Source: Taklimakanibacter albus (lineage in GTDB: Bacteria; Pseudomonadota; Alphaproteobacteria; Rhizobiales; Aestuariivirgaceae). From it: 64,000 nt of DNA. The notes under the pieces were generated by a model that saw nothing but the letters and a program-made list of their open reading frames with translations, was not told the origin of the DNA and did not search any database. The DNA lies in NCBI RefSeq assembly GCF_016595235.1, contig NZ_JAENHL010000006.1:1054001-1118000 (forward strand), read 5' to 3'. Positions 56,086 to 64,000 of this stretch are shown here, piece by piece. Each line of letters begins with the position of its first letter. Position 1 is the stretch's first letter. The position numbers and the translations under genes were made by a program.

Positions 56086-57084
56086 CTACATGTTTTCGGG
56101 CGTGAAGAAGCTGTCGGCATGGATGTCGCCCGGTGCGACGCCTTGCGCGGCGAGTACGGTCTGCACGGCATCGACCATGGCCGGCGGTCCGGCGACATAG
56201 GCTTTCGCGCCTGCAAGCGATAACTGATCGGCGGCGATCGCCTCGGAAACGAGGCCGCTTCGGCAATTCGCCACGGCCTCCTGCGAGAGGGCCGCGTGAT
56301 AGGCAACTTGCCCGTGCCGCGCCGCCAGCCCGCGAAAATGCTCGACCAGATAAAGGTCGCGTTCGGCCCTGGCGCCGAAATAGACCGTGATCGGAGCATC
56401 TCTCCCGGCCGCGAGTGCGGTTTCGACGATGGATTTGATCGGCGCCAGGCCGCTGCCGCCCGCCACCGCGATCATCGGTCCCTCATGCGCGTCGCGGAAG
56501 AACGCCGAGCCGAAGGCGCCTTCGACGCTGACGCGGTCGCCGGCCTTGAGCGTCGACATGATGAGCGAGCTGGTGCGGCCGCCCGGCACGGCGCGGACAT
56601 GAAGCTCGATCAGCTCCTCATCGGGCCGGCTCGCCATCGAATAGGGGCGCGCCGGGGCGCCATCGACGGTGAGCTTGAGATATTGACCCGCGGTGAAGCG
56701 GAAGCGTGCCCGGTCATCGAGCTTGAGCGTGAGGCGGCGGATGTCGTGGGTCATCTGCGCGATCGCCATGACCTCGGCCCCTTGCGGCGGGCTTGCGGCA
56801 TCGAGGGGCGCCTCGCTGAGCCAGCTGGCGCTCACGTCGCTTTCAGGAATGGCGCGGCAGGCGAGGATGAGGCCTTGCGCCTTCTCGTCATCGGTGAGCG
56901 CGAAACGTGTATGCGGTTTCAGCGTCACCTGGCCCGCATGGAGCTTCGACTTGCAGGCGGCGCAGCGGCCGGCTGTGCAGCTATGGGGATAGGGGATTCC
57001 GGCCGCCAGCGCCGCCTCCAGGATCGTCTGTCCTTCGGCCATGGTCAGGCGCCGTTCGATCTGAGGGAGCGTCAATTGCGGCAT
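56086..57084 (-). CDS. NAD(P)H ferredoxin reductase with N-terminal 2Fe-2S domain
   Basis: Electron-transfer component of an oxygenase. The 332-residue product has an N-terminal plant-type 2Fe-2S domain (CTAGRCAACKSKLHAG, with the fourth Cys about 35 residues on), an FAD domain with RPYSMAS, and an NAD domain with IAVAGGSGLAPIKSIVE. The order Fe-S–FAD–NAD is that of phenol/toluene-type reductases. No oxygenase is adjacent. A LacI-type palindrome lies before the start. It may serve a distant Rieske enzyme, for example that at 25974, but nothing here proves it. Confidence 0.87.
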   Translation of the reverse strand: MPQLTLPQIERRLTMAEGQTILEAALAAGIPYPHSCTAGRCAACKSKLHAGQVTLKPHTRFALTDDEKAQGLILACRAIPESDVSASWLSEAPLDAASPPQGAEVMAIAQMTHDIRRLTLKLDDRARFRFTAGQYLKLTVDGAPARPYSMASRPDEELIELHVRAVPGGRTSSLIMSTLKAGDRVSVEGAFGSAFFRDAHEGPMIAVAGGSGLAPIKSIVETALAAGRDAPITVYFGARAERDLYLVEHFRGLAARHGQVAYHAALSQEAVANCRSGLVSEAIAADQLSLAGAKAYVAGPPAMVDAVQTVLAAQGVAPGDIHADSFFTPENM

Positions 57085-57100
57085 ATGCTTCTCCTTATTG

Positions 57101-57112
57101 GAGAGCGCTCTC
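57101..57112. promoter_or_regulatory. Palindromic operator, LacI-family type
   Basis: GAGAGCGCTCTC, a perfect 12-base palindrome centred on CG, lies 17–28 bases before the reductase start (minus strand). The form with central GCGC is common for LacI-family repressors. No regulator gene is adjacent. Confidence 0.5.
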
Positions 57113-57146
57113 TAAAGGTTGCCGCGCTTGGAAGGTCAACAGGCGA

Positions 57147-58046
57147 TCATGCCGCCTGCGAGCGCCGGTCGCGCCAGATATCCCACAGGCTTTCGAGCAT
57201 GCCGGCGCTCGAGATCAATATGATGCCGACCACCTCGCGCCAGCCGAAGGGATCTCCGGACCAGATGGCGGCCGTCGTGGCGCCGACGCTGATCTCGGTC
57301 ATGAACAGCAGCCCGACCAGGCCGGGATTGAGCTTGGGCGTGCCCCACATCGAGGCGTAGACGCCGGTCATCACCACGATGATGACGGTCGGCACCAGCC
57401 AGGGCAGTTGCGCCAGATAGGTGGCAAGCGGCGGCGAGCCGGCGAGGCCCGGCCCGAGGACGAGCAGCAGCCCGGCCGCGACGAGGGCCGACCAGACAAA
57501 ATTCTGCACCAGAAGATCCAAGGCATGATTCTTCCGATCGAGGCGCAACAGGATCGAGGCGACCGACCAGAGGAAACCGGAGATGAGCGCGATCCAGTCG
57601 CCGGGCTGCTCCGGCAAGGGAATGCCGGTATCGGCGCGGAAGATGACGAGCATGCCGAGAATGGCGATCGCCATGGCGAGCCAACGCAAGGCGGTGATCG
57701 GCTCGCCGAGAAAGAAACGGGCGAGGAGGGTGCTCCACAGCGGCGTCAGATAGAACAGCAGCGTGGCACGGACGACATCCGTATAGAGGATGGAGACCGA
57801 ATAGAGGACGAGGCTGAGCGCCGCGACGAAGCCCAAAAGCTGCAGCCGCCAGCCGCCGTCGACCGCCATGCGCCAACGCAACAGGAGCAAGGGCAGGCCG
57901 AGCACGAAGGGTACGGCGTAGAAGAAGAAGGTCGCCCACAGGCCGTCGATGCCGGCCTCGCCCAGGCTGCGGACGGGAATCCAGAACAGGCCCCAGACGA
58001 GGCCCGAATAAGCGCAGGCCAGCTTGGCAAGTGTCTCGGTCTTCAT
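57147..58046 (-). CDS. DMT/EamA-family transporter
   Basis: A 299-residue inner-membrane protein with ten predicted helices in two EamA repeats (KLACAYSGLVWGLFWIPVRS in the first; WIALISGFLWSVASILLRL in the second). Members export amino acids or other metabolites; substrate unknown. Start ATG 58046. It ends 63 bases before the reductase gene's start on the same strand, so they may be read together, though the operator between suggests otherwise. Confidence 0.85.
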   Translation of the reverse strand: MKTETLAKLACAYSGLVWGLFWIPVRSLGEAGIDGLWATFFFYAVPFVLGLPLLLLRWRMAVDGGWRLQLLGFVAALSLVLYSVSILYTDVVRATLLFYLTPLWSTLLARFFLGEPITALRWLAMAIAILGMLVIFRADTGIPLPEQPGDWIALISGFLWSVASILLRLDRKNHALDLLVQNFVWSALVAAGLLLVLGPGLAGSPPLATYLAQLPWLVPTVIIVVMTGVYASMWGTPKLNPGLVGLLFMTEISVGATTAAIWSGDPFGWREVVGIILISSAGMLESLWDIWRDRRSQAA

Positions 58047-58126
58047 GCTCTGATGGCGCTTGCCCCTGTCCGGATCTTTTGAAACTGTGCCATGGGATAG
58101 AGGGGCAACGCAAACCGGGCAGGAAC

Positions 58127-58585
58127 ATGGACACCATTCGCGTCACGCGGGCCAGGCTGGAGGACGAGGCCGACTGGATCAGGCTGTGGGGCGACTGGCA
58201 GCGACATATGAAGGGGACCGTTCCCGCCGAGGTCAGCGAGCGCAGCTGGCGGCTGGCGCTCGATCCCGACAGCCGACTCATCATCCTGCTCGCCCGGAGC
58301 AGCGACGGCGAGGCCTTGGGCTTCGCCACGGTGAGCTTCGCGCCCTTCGCCTGGACCGGATCGGATGTCGCCTTCCTTCAGGACCTGTTCGTGAACGAGA
58401 CTGCGCGCGGACAGGGAGCGGGCGAGGTTTTGCTGAAGGCGCTCTATGCCGAGGCCGATGAGCGTGGCGCCGCGCAGGTCTATTGGATGGTCGACGAGAC
58501 GGACGCGAAGCTGCAGCGCTTCTATGAGCGCAACGCCATCCGCACGCCATACCTGCGTTTCATGCGGAAGCCATGGCCGTGGTGA
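58127..58585 (+). CDS. GNAT-family N-acetyltransferase
   Basis: A 152-residue acetyl-CoA-dependent transferase: VTRARLEDEADWIRLW at the start, FLQDLFVNETARGQGAGEVLL (motif A with the pyrophosphate loop RGQGAG) and a motif B segment with FYERNAI. Substrate unknown. ATG 58127 preferred on length. Its end overlaps the convergent hutD end by 26 bases. Confidence 0.88.
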   Translation: MDTIRVTRARLEDEADWIRLWGDWQRHMKGTVPAEVSERSWRLALDPDSRLIILLARSSDGEALGFATVSFAPFAWTGSDVAFLQDLFVNETARGQGAGEVLLKALYAEADERGAAQVYWMVDETDAKLQRFYERNAIRTPYLRFMRKPWPW

Positions 58586-59144
58586 TCGTGCAATGCGCGA
58601 TGAGCGTGTCGTCGGACAAGGGCGAGAGAACCACACTCTCATTCCCGGTCAGGATCACGGTCTCGCCAGGCCCCAGCAAATGTCCGCCGACGGAAAATTC
58701 GCCGTCGATGCAGTGGATGAGATGGGTGGCGCCGATCGCCATCAGCGGCAGCGGCGCCGAAAGCTTCTGGCAGTTGAGCGATCCCTTGCCGCGGGCACGG
58801 GCGACCATCAGGTTGAAATCGCGCACCGGGCCGTCGGTGAGATGGCCGGAGACCGTCCAGTCGCCGGAGAAGGCGACGGGGCGATAGGGCACCGCCAGAT
58901 CGAGCGGGCCGCTCTCTTCAGTCTCGAGCCGCATGCCCTTGCCTTCGAGCAGCATGATATGGCGATCATAGCCGGCGAATTTCGAGAACGGGCCATCGGA
59001 GGCCACATCGGCGATGCTGACGCGCCAGGTAAACCCTGAGCCGCCGAAGCCGCCCTCGGGCGGGTCGACCGCGATCTCGGTCGTGATGCCGCCGCCATTC
59101 TTCCAGGGCATAACCTTGTAGTCGTCGCGGCGCAGGATCTTCAT
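58560..59144 (-). CDS. hutD: HutD/Ves family protein
   Basis: A 194-residue bicupin-fold protein of the HutD family: KVMPWKNGGGITTEIAV, FTWRVSIADVASDGPFSKFAGYDRHIMLLEGKGMRL, and FNLMVAR. HutD proteins often occur with histidine utilisation genes, but none are here, so the role is open. ATG 59144 is set by GGAAGGAAC upstream; an earlier in-frame start would overlap the CDF gene. Confidence 0.85.
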   Translation of the reverse strand: MKILRRDDYKVMPWKNGGGITTEIAVDPPEGGFGGSGFTWRVSIADVASDGPFSKFAGYDRHIMLLEGKGMRLETEESGPLDLAVPYRPVAFSGDWTVSGHLTDGPVRDFNLMVARARGKGSLNCQKLSAPLPLMAIGATHLIHCIDGEFSVGGHLLGPGETVILTGNESVVLSPLSDDTLIAHCTITTAMASA

Positions 59145-59157
59145 GATGTTCCTTCCA

Positions 59158-60540
59158 TCAATGCAAGGCGTAGCCGATGGGTTCGGCATGGGCGATCACG
59201 CGCCGGATCTCAGGTCTGACATGCTGCAGCGCCAGCTCGATGCGGTCGATGACCTCATGCACCGTCTCCACCGCCTCTTCGGGGACGAAGCGGCAGTGAT
59301 AATGCACGAAGACGCCTTCGCTGTTGCGCCTCACCCGGACATTGTGGATGTCGCTGACCCGCGTCTCTGTCACCGCGAGACGGCGCAGCAGCTCCTCGAT
59401 CTCTTTCTGGGTCTCAGGCGGCAGGTCCTCGCCGGGCAGGACCTTCTCGGGCAGTGGTTCGATATGGCTTTCGACCTCGACATCCTGGCCGAGCTCGCCG
59501 CGGATCGCGACTTCGAGCGCCGTCGCTTTCTCATGCGCGTCGAGCAGCGACATGCGGCCGTCGACTTCGAGATCGAAGCTGACCGCGGTGCGGATGCCGA
59601 CGCGCTGGATGGTCAGATGATGAATGGCGAGGTTCATCCGGTGGGCGATGAGCCGTATCCGCACCGAGATCGATTCATCGTCGAGCGCCACGGGATCGGT
59701 GGTGACGGTCACATCGGCATTGGGATAGCTGGCGCGGATATTCTGGCTGAGCTGCTCGCGGAGCGCGATCATGTCGTCGACCGGCATGGTGCGGGGCACC
59801 GTGACGACGACGCCGGTGAAGAGGGTGGCGCCGGCCGGGCGGACACGCAGGCGCTCGAGCGCCAGGACGCCCGGCGTCGCCTCAACGATCTTGCGGATCT
59901 CACTCGTGGCGGTGCCGGGTGCCGCATCGAGCAGCGTGTCGAGGGTGCGCTTGCCGAGGCGCAGCGCGATCACCGCCATGACGCCGGCGACGAGGAGGGC
60001 GGCAATCGAGTCGGCGGCCGGGAAGCCGAACCAGACGGCGCCCAGGCCGACGAGCACCGCCATCGAGCTCCACATGTCGGAGGTGAAGTTGAGCGCATCG
60101 GCGGCGAGCGCTTCGCTCGACGTCGCCTTGGCGACGCGGTTCAGGGCGCGGGCGCGGAAGAAGTCGACGATGATCGAGACGACGATGATCGCCGCCGCCC
60201 ACCAGGTGAGCAGGATCTCAGTGTTGCCGGAGATGAGACGGTGGATCGCTTCATAGGCGATCCAGGCCGTGGTGCCGAGAAGCAGAGCGGTCTCGGCCAG
60301 GGCCGCGATGCTCTCGACTTTGGCATGGCCGTAATGATGCAGCTCGTCGGGCGGCTTGTCGCTGACCCGCACGGCGAAGAAGGTGATCACCGTCGCGCAG
60401 AAATCGGTGAAGCTGTGCACCGCCTCCGACAGGATGCCGAGCGATCCGGTGAGCAGCCCCGCCACCAGCTTGGCGATGGCGAGACCGGCGCTCGCTGCCA
60501 TGGAGATGAGCGCGACGGATTGTTTTTCGGACTGGGCCAT
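59158..60540 (-). CDS. Cation diffusion facilitator (CDF) metal exporter, long form
   Basis: A proton-coupled divalent metal exporter of the inner membrane. The 460-residue product has six spans with TM2 EAVHSFTDF and TM5 ADALNFTSDMWSS (metal ligands Asp/Asn/Asp-type rather than the zinc His-Asp set), then a dimerisation domain. It is about 160 residues longer than FieF; the extra C-terminal part looks like a second copy of the cytoplasmic domain, each with an H-x-V/L-type segment. The metal is not known; iron, manganese or cobalt are possible. Divergent from the B12 riboswitch at 60640. Confidence 0.87.
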   Translation of the reverse strand: MAQSEKQSVALISMAASAGLAIAKLVAGLLTGSLGILSEAVHSFTDFCATVITFFAVRVSDKPPDELHHYGHAKVESIAALAETALLLGTTAWIAYEAIHRLISGNTEILLTWWAAAIIVVSIIVDFFRARALNRVAKATSSEALAADALNFTSDMWSSMAVLVGLGAVWFGFPAADSIAALLVAGVMAVIALRLGKRTLDTLLDAAPGTATSEIRKIVEATPGVLALERLRVRPAGATLFTGVVVTVPRTMPVDDMIALREQLSQNIRASYPNADVTVTTDPVALDDESISVRIRLIAHRMNLAIHHLTIQRVGIRTAVSFDLEVDGRMSLLDAHEKATALEVAIRGELGQDVEVESHIEPLPEKVLPGEDLPPETQKEIEELLRRLAVTETRVSDIHNVRVRRNSEGVFVHYHCRFVPEEAVETVHEVIDRIELALQHVRPEIRRVIAHAEPIGYALH

Positions 60541-60639
60541 ATCAGCTTCCTAATCCCGGGGCGGCGAAAGGTGAACCCGGTTTATTCACTGCTCGCGCAA
60601 CAAGTCTTGACCCGGCCGGCGCCGTTCCGTAGTAACGCC

Positions 60640-60825
60640 ACACGGTTCCGCCCAACCATGGCGGATTAAAAGGGAACACGGTGCGGACTACCCATCAGGG
60701 GCCAAGACCGTGGCTGCCCTCGCAACTGTAAGCGGCAAGCGCTTTGCGATCACCACTGGCCCGAAAAGGCTGGGAAGGAGCGAAGCGCGCCAGAGCCGTG
60801 AGTCAGGAGACCTGCCGTAGCAATC
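60640..60825 (+). ncRNA. Cobalamin riboswitch upstream of the BtuFCD-type operon
   Basis: Canonical elements in order on the plus strand: AAAGGGAACACGGTGCGG, CTACCCATCAGGGGCC, GGCTGCCCTCGCAACTGTAAGC, CACCACTGGCCCGAAAAGG, CTGGGAAGG and the B12 box AGTCAGGAGACCTGCC at 60801–60816. It lies about 65 bases before the first gene of the operon. The 349-base gap 60541–60889 contains this and the CDF promoter region. Confidence 0.95.
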
Positions 60826-60889
60826 AACCAATCGCCGGACGAGGTGCGCCGGCAGGGGCAGGGCATGTTACTCCACACATTGTCGGGCA

Positions 60890-61615
60890 ATGTCGCCTGA
60901 CGCCATCCTTTATCTGGTGAGCCAGGCCTATGTGAGCGCCAAGCGTCTGCGCGCGCTCAAGGCCGGGCTGATCCAGGCGACCACCTTGCCGGCGCGCGTC
61001 GCGCGTATGGAAGGCGCCGAGGCGGGGCCGATGTCGGCGCTCGATGAATTGGTGCGCAATGGTGCCCGCGCTATTCTCATACAGCCCGTCGGACTGCCGT
61101 TTTCCGACAGTCTCGGCGCCTGGCTCGACGGCGCCTTCGGGCATTGGCTGACGAAGAACCCGACAATCGAGCTGACGCTGGCGCCCGACCAGGTCGGCGC
61201 CGACGAGGTCATGGCCGCCGTCGCCAAGGCGACACTCGCCAATGCCGGTAAAGCGCGCCGCATCACGCCCGAGGAGGCCGGGCTCGACAATCCCGGCTGG
61301 CAGGACCCGCCGCCCTTCCGGCATCACCTGCTGGTCTGCACCGGACCGCGCTGCAGCTTCCGCGAGGCGGGCTCGGTCAAGGACGCGCTTGTCGACGCGT
61401 TGCGGCGGGAACGCATCTATGACGACTGCCTCATCGCGCTGACCGGCTGTCTCTATCCCTGCAATCAAGGCCCCCTGGTCGCCGTCTATCCGGCCGGCCA
61501 CTGGTACCGGCTCGCGACAACGCAAGACGTCACCCGTTTCGCTGCCGCGCTCGCTCGCGGCACTTCCGTTCCCGAACTCATCATCCACGAGGTAAGACAT
61601 CATGAGATTGTTTAG
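60890..61615 (+). CDS. CbiX-like domain fused to a thioredoxin-like 2Fe-2S (DUF1636) domain
   Basis: A 241-residue protein. Residues 1–115 (ILYLVSQAYVSAKRLRAL … DELVRNGARAILIQPVGLPF … DEVMAAVAKATL) have the layout of a CbiX/sirohydrochlorin chelatase domain but lack the GHGSR histidine motif (VSQAYVS instead). Residues 143–235 (LLVCTGPRCSFREAG … GCLYPCNQGPLVAVYPAGHWY; Cys 150, 155, 187, 191) are a Shethna-type thioredoxin-like ferredoxin. First gene after the riboswitch; overlaps btuF by 14 bases. It may handle cobalt or corrinoid redox, unproven. Confidence 0.8.
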   Translation: MSPDAILYLVSQAYVSAKRLRALKAGLIQATTLPARVARMEGAEAGPMSALDELVRNGARAILIQPVGLPFSDSLGAWLDGAFGHWLTKNPTIELTLAPDQVGADEVMAAVAKATLANAGKARRITPEEAGLDNPGWQDPPPFRHHLLVCTGPRCSFREAGSVKDALVDALRRERIYDDCLIALTGCLYPCNQGPLVAVYPAGHWYRLATTQDVTRFAAALARGTSVPELIIHEVRHHEIV

Positions 61616-62540
61616 CCTGTTCGTTGCGGGCCTCCTGGCGCTCGCCGCTCCCTCAGCTCTGGCGCAGGAACGTGCCATCGAAAGCTGCGCCGCGACATCG
61701 AAGTTCAAGGCGGCGCCGAGCCGCGTCATCACCCTCAACCAGCAGGCGACGGAGATCATGCTGGCGCTCGGCCTTGAGCGCCATCTGATCGGCACCGCCT
61801 ATCTCGATGACTCGATCCCCGAGCGCTGGCTCGCCACCTACAAGACGGTGCCGGTGATCGCCAAGCAATATCCGGCCCGCGAAGTGGTGATGGCCGAAAG
61901 CCCTGATTTCCTCTTCGCCGGCTTCGCCTCGGCTTTCGGCGAGAAGCGGCTCGGAGCGGAAGCCGAATGGAACGCGCTCGGCATCGGCACTTATGTGGTC
62001 AATGCCGAATGCCGCAACCTGCATCCCGACGATGTGAAGATCACGACGGCTCCGCTCTATATCGATATCGAGCGCATCGGCGCGTTGTTCGGCGCCGAGG
62101 ACAAGGCCAAGGCGCTGGCCGACGACATCAAGGCCAGGCTCGCCGCGGTCGCCGGCAAAAATCCCGGCGCCGGCCGTACCGCCTTCCTGTTCGACTCCGG
62201 CACCGAGACGGCGTTTTCGGCGGGCTGCTGCGGCACGCCGGCGCTGCTGCTCGATGCCGTGGGGCTGAAGAATATTGGCGCCGACGTGAAGGGCCGCTGG
62301 GCCGATCTCGCCTGGGAGAAAGTCGTCACCGCCAATCCGCAGGTGATCGTGCTGATCGAGGCGGAATGGTCGACAGCTGCAGAGAAGATCAAGCATCTCA
62401 AGAACGATCCGGTGCTCTCGCAGCTGGACGCGGTCAAGGCCGAACGTTTCATCGTGCTCCCGTTCTCGCAGACCTTGCTGGGCGTGCGTTTCGTCGAAGG
62501 CGTGGAAAAGCTCGGCGCCGATCTTGCGGCGCTGAAATAG
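61602..62540 (+). CDS. ABC transporter substrate-binding protein, BtuF/FecB type
   Basis: Periplasmic binding protein of a corrinoid or metal-chelate importer. The 312-residue product has a signal peptide (MRLFSLFVAGLLALAAPSALA) and a class III fold: RVITLNQQATEIMLALGLE, VVMAESPDFLFAGF, FDSGTETAFSAGCCGTPALLLDAVG. ATG 61602 overlaps the preceding gene. The riboswitch makes cobalamin or a cobalt compound the likely ligand. Confidence 0.88.
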   Translation: MRLFSLFVAGLLALAAPSALAQERAIESCAATSKFKAAPSRVITLNQQATEIMLALGLERHLIGTAYLDDSIPERWLATYKTVPVIAKQYPAREVVMAESPDFLFAGFASAFGEKRLGAEAEWNALGIGTYVVNAECRNLHPDDVKITTAPLYIDIERIGALFGAEDKAKALADDIKARLAAVAGKNPGAGRTAFLFDSGTETAFSAGCCGTPALLLDAVGLKNIGADVKGRWADLAWEKVVTANPQVIVLIEAEWSTAAEKIKHLKNDPVLSQLDAVKAERFIVLPFSQTLLGVRFVEGVEKLGADLAALK

Positions 62541-62541
62541 G

Positions 62542-63558
62542 GTGACCGTCGCCTCATTCAGAAGCCCCGGTTTGTTCGCGCTCGTCGTCATGGCGCTGCT
62601 CCTCGCCGGATTGGCCGGGGTCTTCTGGGGCACCGCCGATCTCACCTGGGACGACCGTTTCAAGGCGCTGTTCAGGTTGCCCGACGCAAAGCCCGCCTTG
62701 CAGCTCATCGTGTGGGAGTGGCGCCTGCCGCGTGTCCTCATGGTGGCGCTGGTCGGCGCCGCGCTGACGCTGGCCGGCCTCCTGATGCAGGCGCTGCTGC
62801 GCAATCCGCTCGCCGATCCCTATCTGCTCGGCCTGTCCTCGGGCGCCTCGGCGGCAGCTGCGGCGGCGATCATCTGGCTGCCTGGCGTCTTCGTCTCGGT
62901 GATCGGCCTGCCGGTGCTGGCCTTCGGCGGCGCCATGCTGGCCTTCCTCGTCGCGCTCGGCCTGTCCTTCTCGCCGGGCCGCAATCTCGACCGCCTCATG
63001 CTCATTCTGTCGGGGACAGCGGTGTCGTTGTTTTTCCAATCGATCACCGCCTTCTTTCTCCATATCGCCGAGCCGCATGTGACCCAGCAGGCGCTGCAAT
63101 GGCTGATGGGCTCGGCGGCGGGGACCAAATGGCCGGACCTCCTGCCGCTCGCCGTGACCTTGCCGCTTCTGGCCATTGTCGCCTTTCTGTGCGCGCCGAT
63201 GCTCGATGCGGTGCTGCTCGGCGATGAGCGTGCGACCGCGCTCGGCGTGCCGGTCGGCCTGCTGCGCATCGGCTTCTTCTCGGCCGCCGCCTTGCTCACC
63301 GGGCTCGCGGTCGCCGCCGCCGGCATCGTCAGCTTCGTCGGGCTGATCGTGCCGCATCTGGCGCGGCTCCTGATCGGGGCGACGCATCGCTGGCTGATCC
63401 CGCTGGCGCTGCTCATCGGCGCCATCGTGCTGGTGCTGGTCGATCTCCTCTGCCGCACCGTGCTGGCGCCACAGGAACTGCCGCTCGGCGTACTCCTGGC
63501 GCTCTTCGCGGCACCGCCCTTCATCATCATTCTCAGGAGGATGCGCCGTGGCGTCTGA
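62542..63558 (+). CDS. ABC transporter permease, BtuC/FecCD type
   Basis: Inner-membrane subunit. The 338-residue product has about ten spans, with WRLPRVLMVALVGAALTLAG, LLMQALLRNPLADPYLLGLSSGA and the ATPase-contact GIVSFVGLIVPHLARLLIG, all FecCD signatures. GTG 62542 comes one base after the binding-protein stop. Its own stop overlaps the ATPase gene by 11 bases. Confidence 0.92.
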   Translation: MTVASFRSPGLFALVVMALLLAGLAGVFWGTADLTWDDRFKALFRLPDAKPALQLIVWEWRLPRVLMVALVGAALTLAGLLMQALLRNPLADPYLLGLSSGASAAAAAAIIWLPGVFVSVIGLPVLAFGGAMLAFLVALGLSFSPGRNLDRLMLILSGTAVSLFFQSITAFFLHIAEPHVTQQALQWLMGSAAGTKWPDLLPLAVTLPLLAIVAFLCAPMLDAVLLGDERATALGVPVGLLRIGFFSAAALLTGLAVAAAGIVSFVGLIVPHLARLLIGATHRWLIPLALLIGAIVLVLVDLLCRTVLAPQELPLGVLLALFAAPPFIIILRRMRRGV

Positions 63559-64000
63559 GCCCATCCTGCGGGTTTCCGGAATCTCACTGCGCAAGGGCAG
63601 GGCGATCCTGCTCGAGGATATCTCCTTCACGCTCGAGCGTGGCCGCTTCTACGGGCTGCTCGGGCCTAATGGCGCCGGCAAATCGAGCCTGCTCAAGATC
63701 CTCTACCGCGCCGAGACGGCAAATGCCGGCAAGGTCGAGCTCGACGGGCGGCCGGTCCATGCTTGGGGCCGGCGCGTCTATGCGGCGAAAGTGGGCGCCC
63801 TGGTGCAGGAGAAGGTGTCGCTTTCGGGCATGAGCCTCCTCGAAGTTGTGGAGCTCGGTCTTCTGCCGCTGGCGCTGCCCAGCCGCGAAGTGCGCGAGCG
63901 CGCCAACGATGCGCTGCGAATGATCGATCTCGCCCATCGCGCCGGGGAGGATGCGGCGCATCTTTCGGGCGGCGAGCAGCAGCGCCTGTTCTTCGCGCAA
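63548..64000 (+). CDS. ABC transporter ATP-binding protein, BtuD/FecE type (3' end outside window)
   Basis: The first 151 residues are visible. They include Walker A GLLGPNGAGKSSLLK, the Q-loop region GALVQEKVSLS and the signature LSGGEQQRLFFAQ, where the window ends. GTG 63548 overlaps the permease stop. With the two genes before it this completes a class II importer like BtuCDF. Confidence 0.9.
   Translation, partial: MASEPILRVSGISLRKGRAILLEDISFTLERGRFYGLLGPNGAGKSSLLKILYRAETANAGKVELDGRPVHAWGRRVYAAKVGALVQEKVSLSGMSLLEVVELGLLPLALPSREVRERANDALRMIDLAHRAGEDAAHLSGGEQQRLFFAQ

Noticed and set aside
60541-60889. Possible small gene in the gap before the CbiX-like fusion
   Set aside because: The stretch is explained by the cobalamin riboswitch and the CDF promoter region; no start with ribosome site and coding-like composition.

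Overview
The window is GC-rich chromosomal DNA from an alphaproteobacterium, most likely of the Hyphomicrobiales (Rhizobiales). The main clue is gene order. SPOR protein–scpA–scpB–tatA–tatB–tatC–serS–surE–pcm, then (after a long interruption) LysM/M23 lipoprotein–DUF815 ATPase–yajC–secD–secF–Mth938-like–squalene/phytoene synthase-like–trmFO, is a backbone typical of that order. CbtAB cobalt uptake with aerobic CobN/CobW, a homospermidine synthase and intergenic palindromic repeats of alphaproteobacterial type agree. No phage, transposase, integrase or CRISPR array is visible. The family or genus cannot be named from the sequence.

Layout. 1–10.9 kb: chromosome segregation (ScpAB), an orphan ABC ATPase, Tat translocase, SerS, SurE, Pcm, an esterase, an Ogt-type DNA repair protein and a DUF1203 protein. 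11–25.9 kb: vitamin B12 block on the minus strand in two operons. The first is cbtB-cbtA-cobW-cobN-cobO behind a canonical cobalamin riboswitch. The second is cbiX-cobH-cobL-cobI-cbiG/cobJ-cobM behind a leader that keeps only part of such a riboswitch. 25.9–34.1 kb: accessory metabolism, with a Rieske oxygenase behind a BetI-like palindrome, then a polyamine-type ABC importer (binding protein and two permeases, no ATPase), a GT1 glycosyltransferase with a histone-H1-like tail, two tandem cupins and an aldehyde dehydrogenase. 34.1–37.4 kb: two translationally coupled unknown genes and homospermidine synthase.

37.4–51.3 kb: cell-envelope backbone. It includes a tandem secD duplication in which the first copy stops after the periplasmic domain, a pair of genes related to mitochondrial complex I assembly factors, two tandem DUF4153 membrane proteins and trmFO. 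51.4–60.5 kb: propionyl-CoA carboxylase alpha, acylphosphatase, LipB, tRNA-Leu(GAG), small secreted and metal proteins with a MerR-type copper promoter, a ferredoxin reductase, a DMT exporter, a GNAT enzyme, HutD and a CDF metal exporter. 60.6–64 kb: a second canonical cobalamin riboswitch driving a CbiX-like/2Fe-2S fusion protein and a BtuFCD-type importer, cut by the window end.

The strongest theme is cobalt and corrin economy: two canonical riboswitches and one partial one, CbtAB cobalt uptake, two chelatase systems (CbiX and CobN), half of the corrin-ring pathway, and a B12-type importer. Best candidates for something undescribed are the stand-alone SecD periplasmic-domain paralogue, the cut-down riboswitch before cbiX, the degenerate CbiX–ferredoxin fusion, and the H1-tailed glycosyltransferase inside a transporter/cupin/dehydrogenase operon. 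All functions are read from sequence and gene order; no database search was possible.
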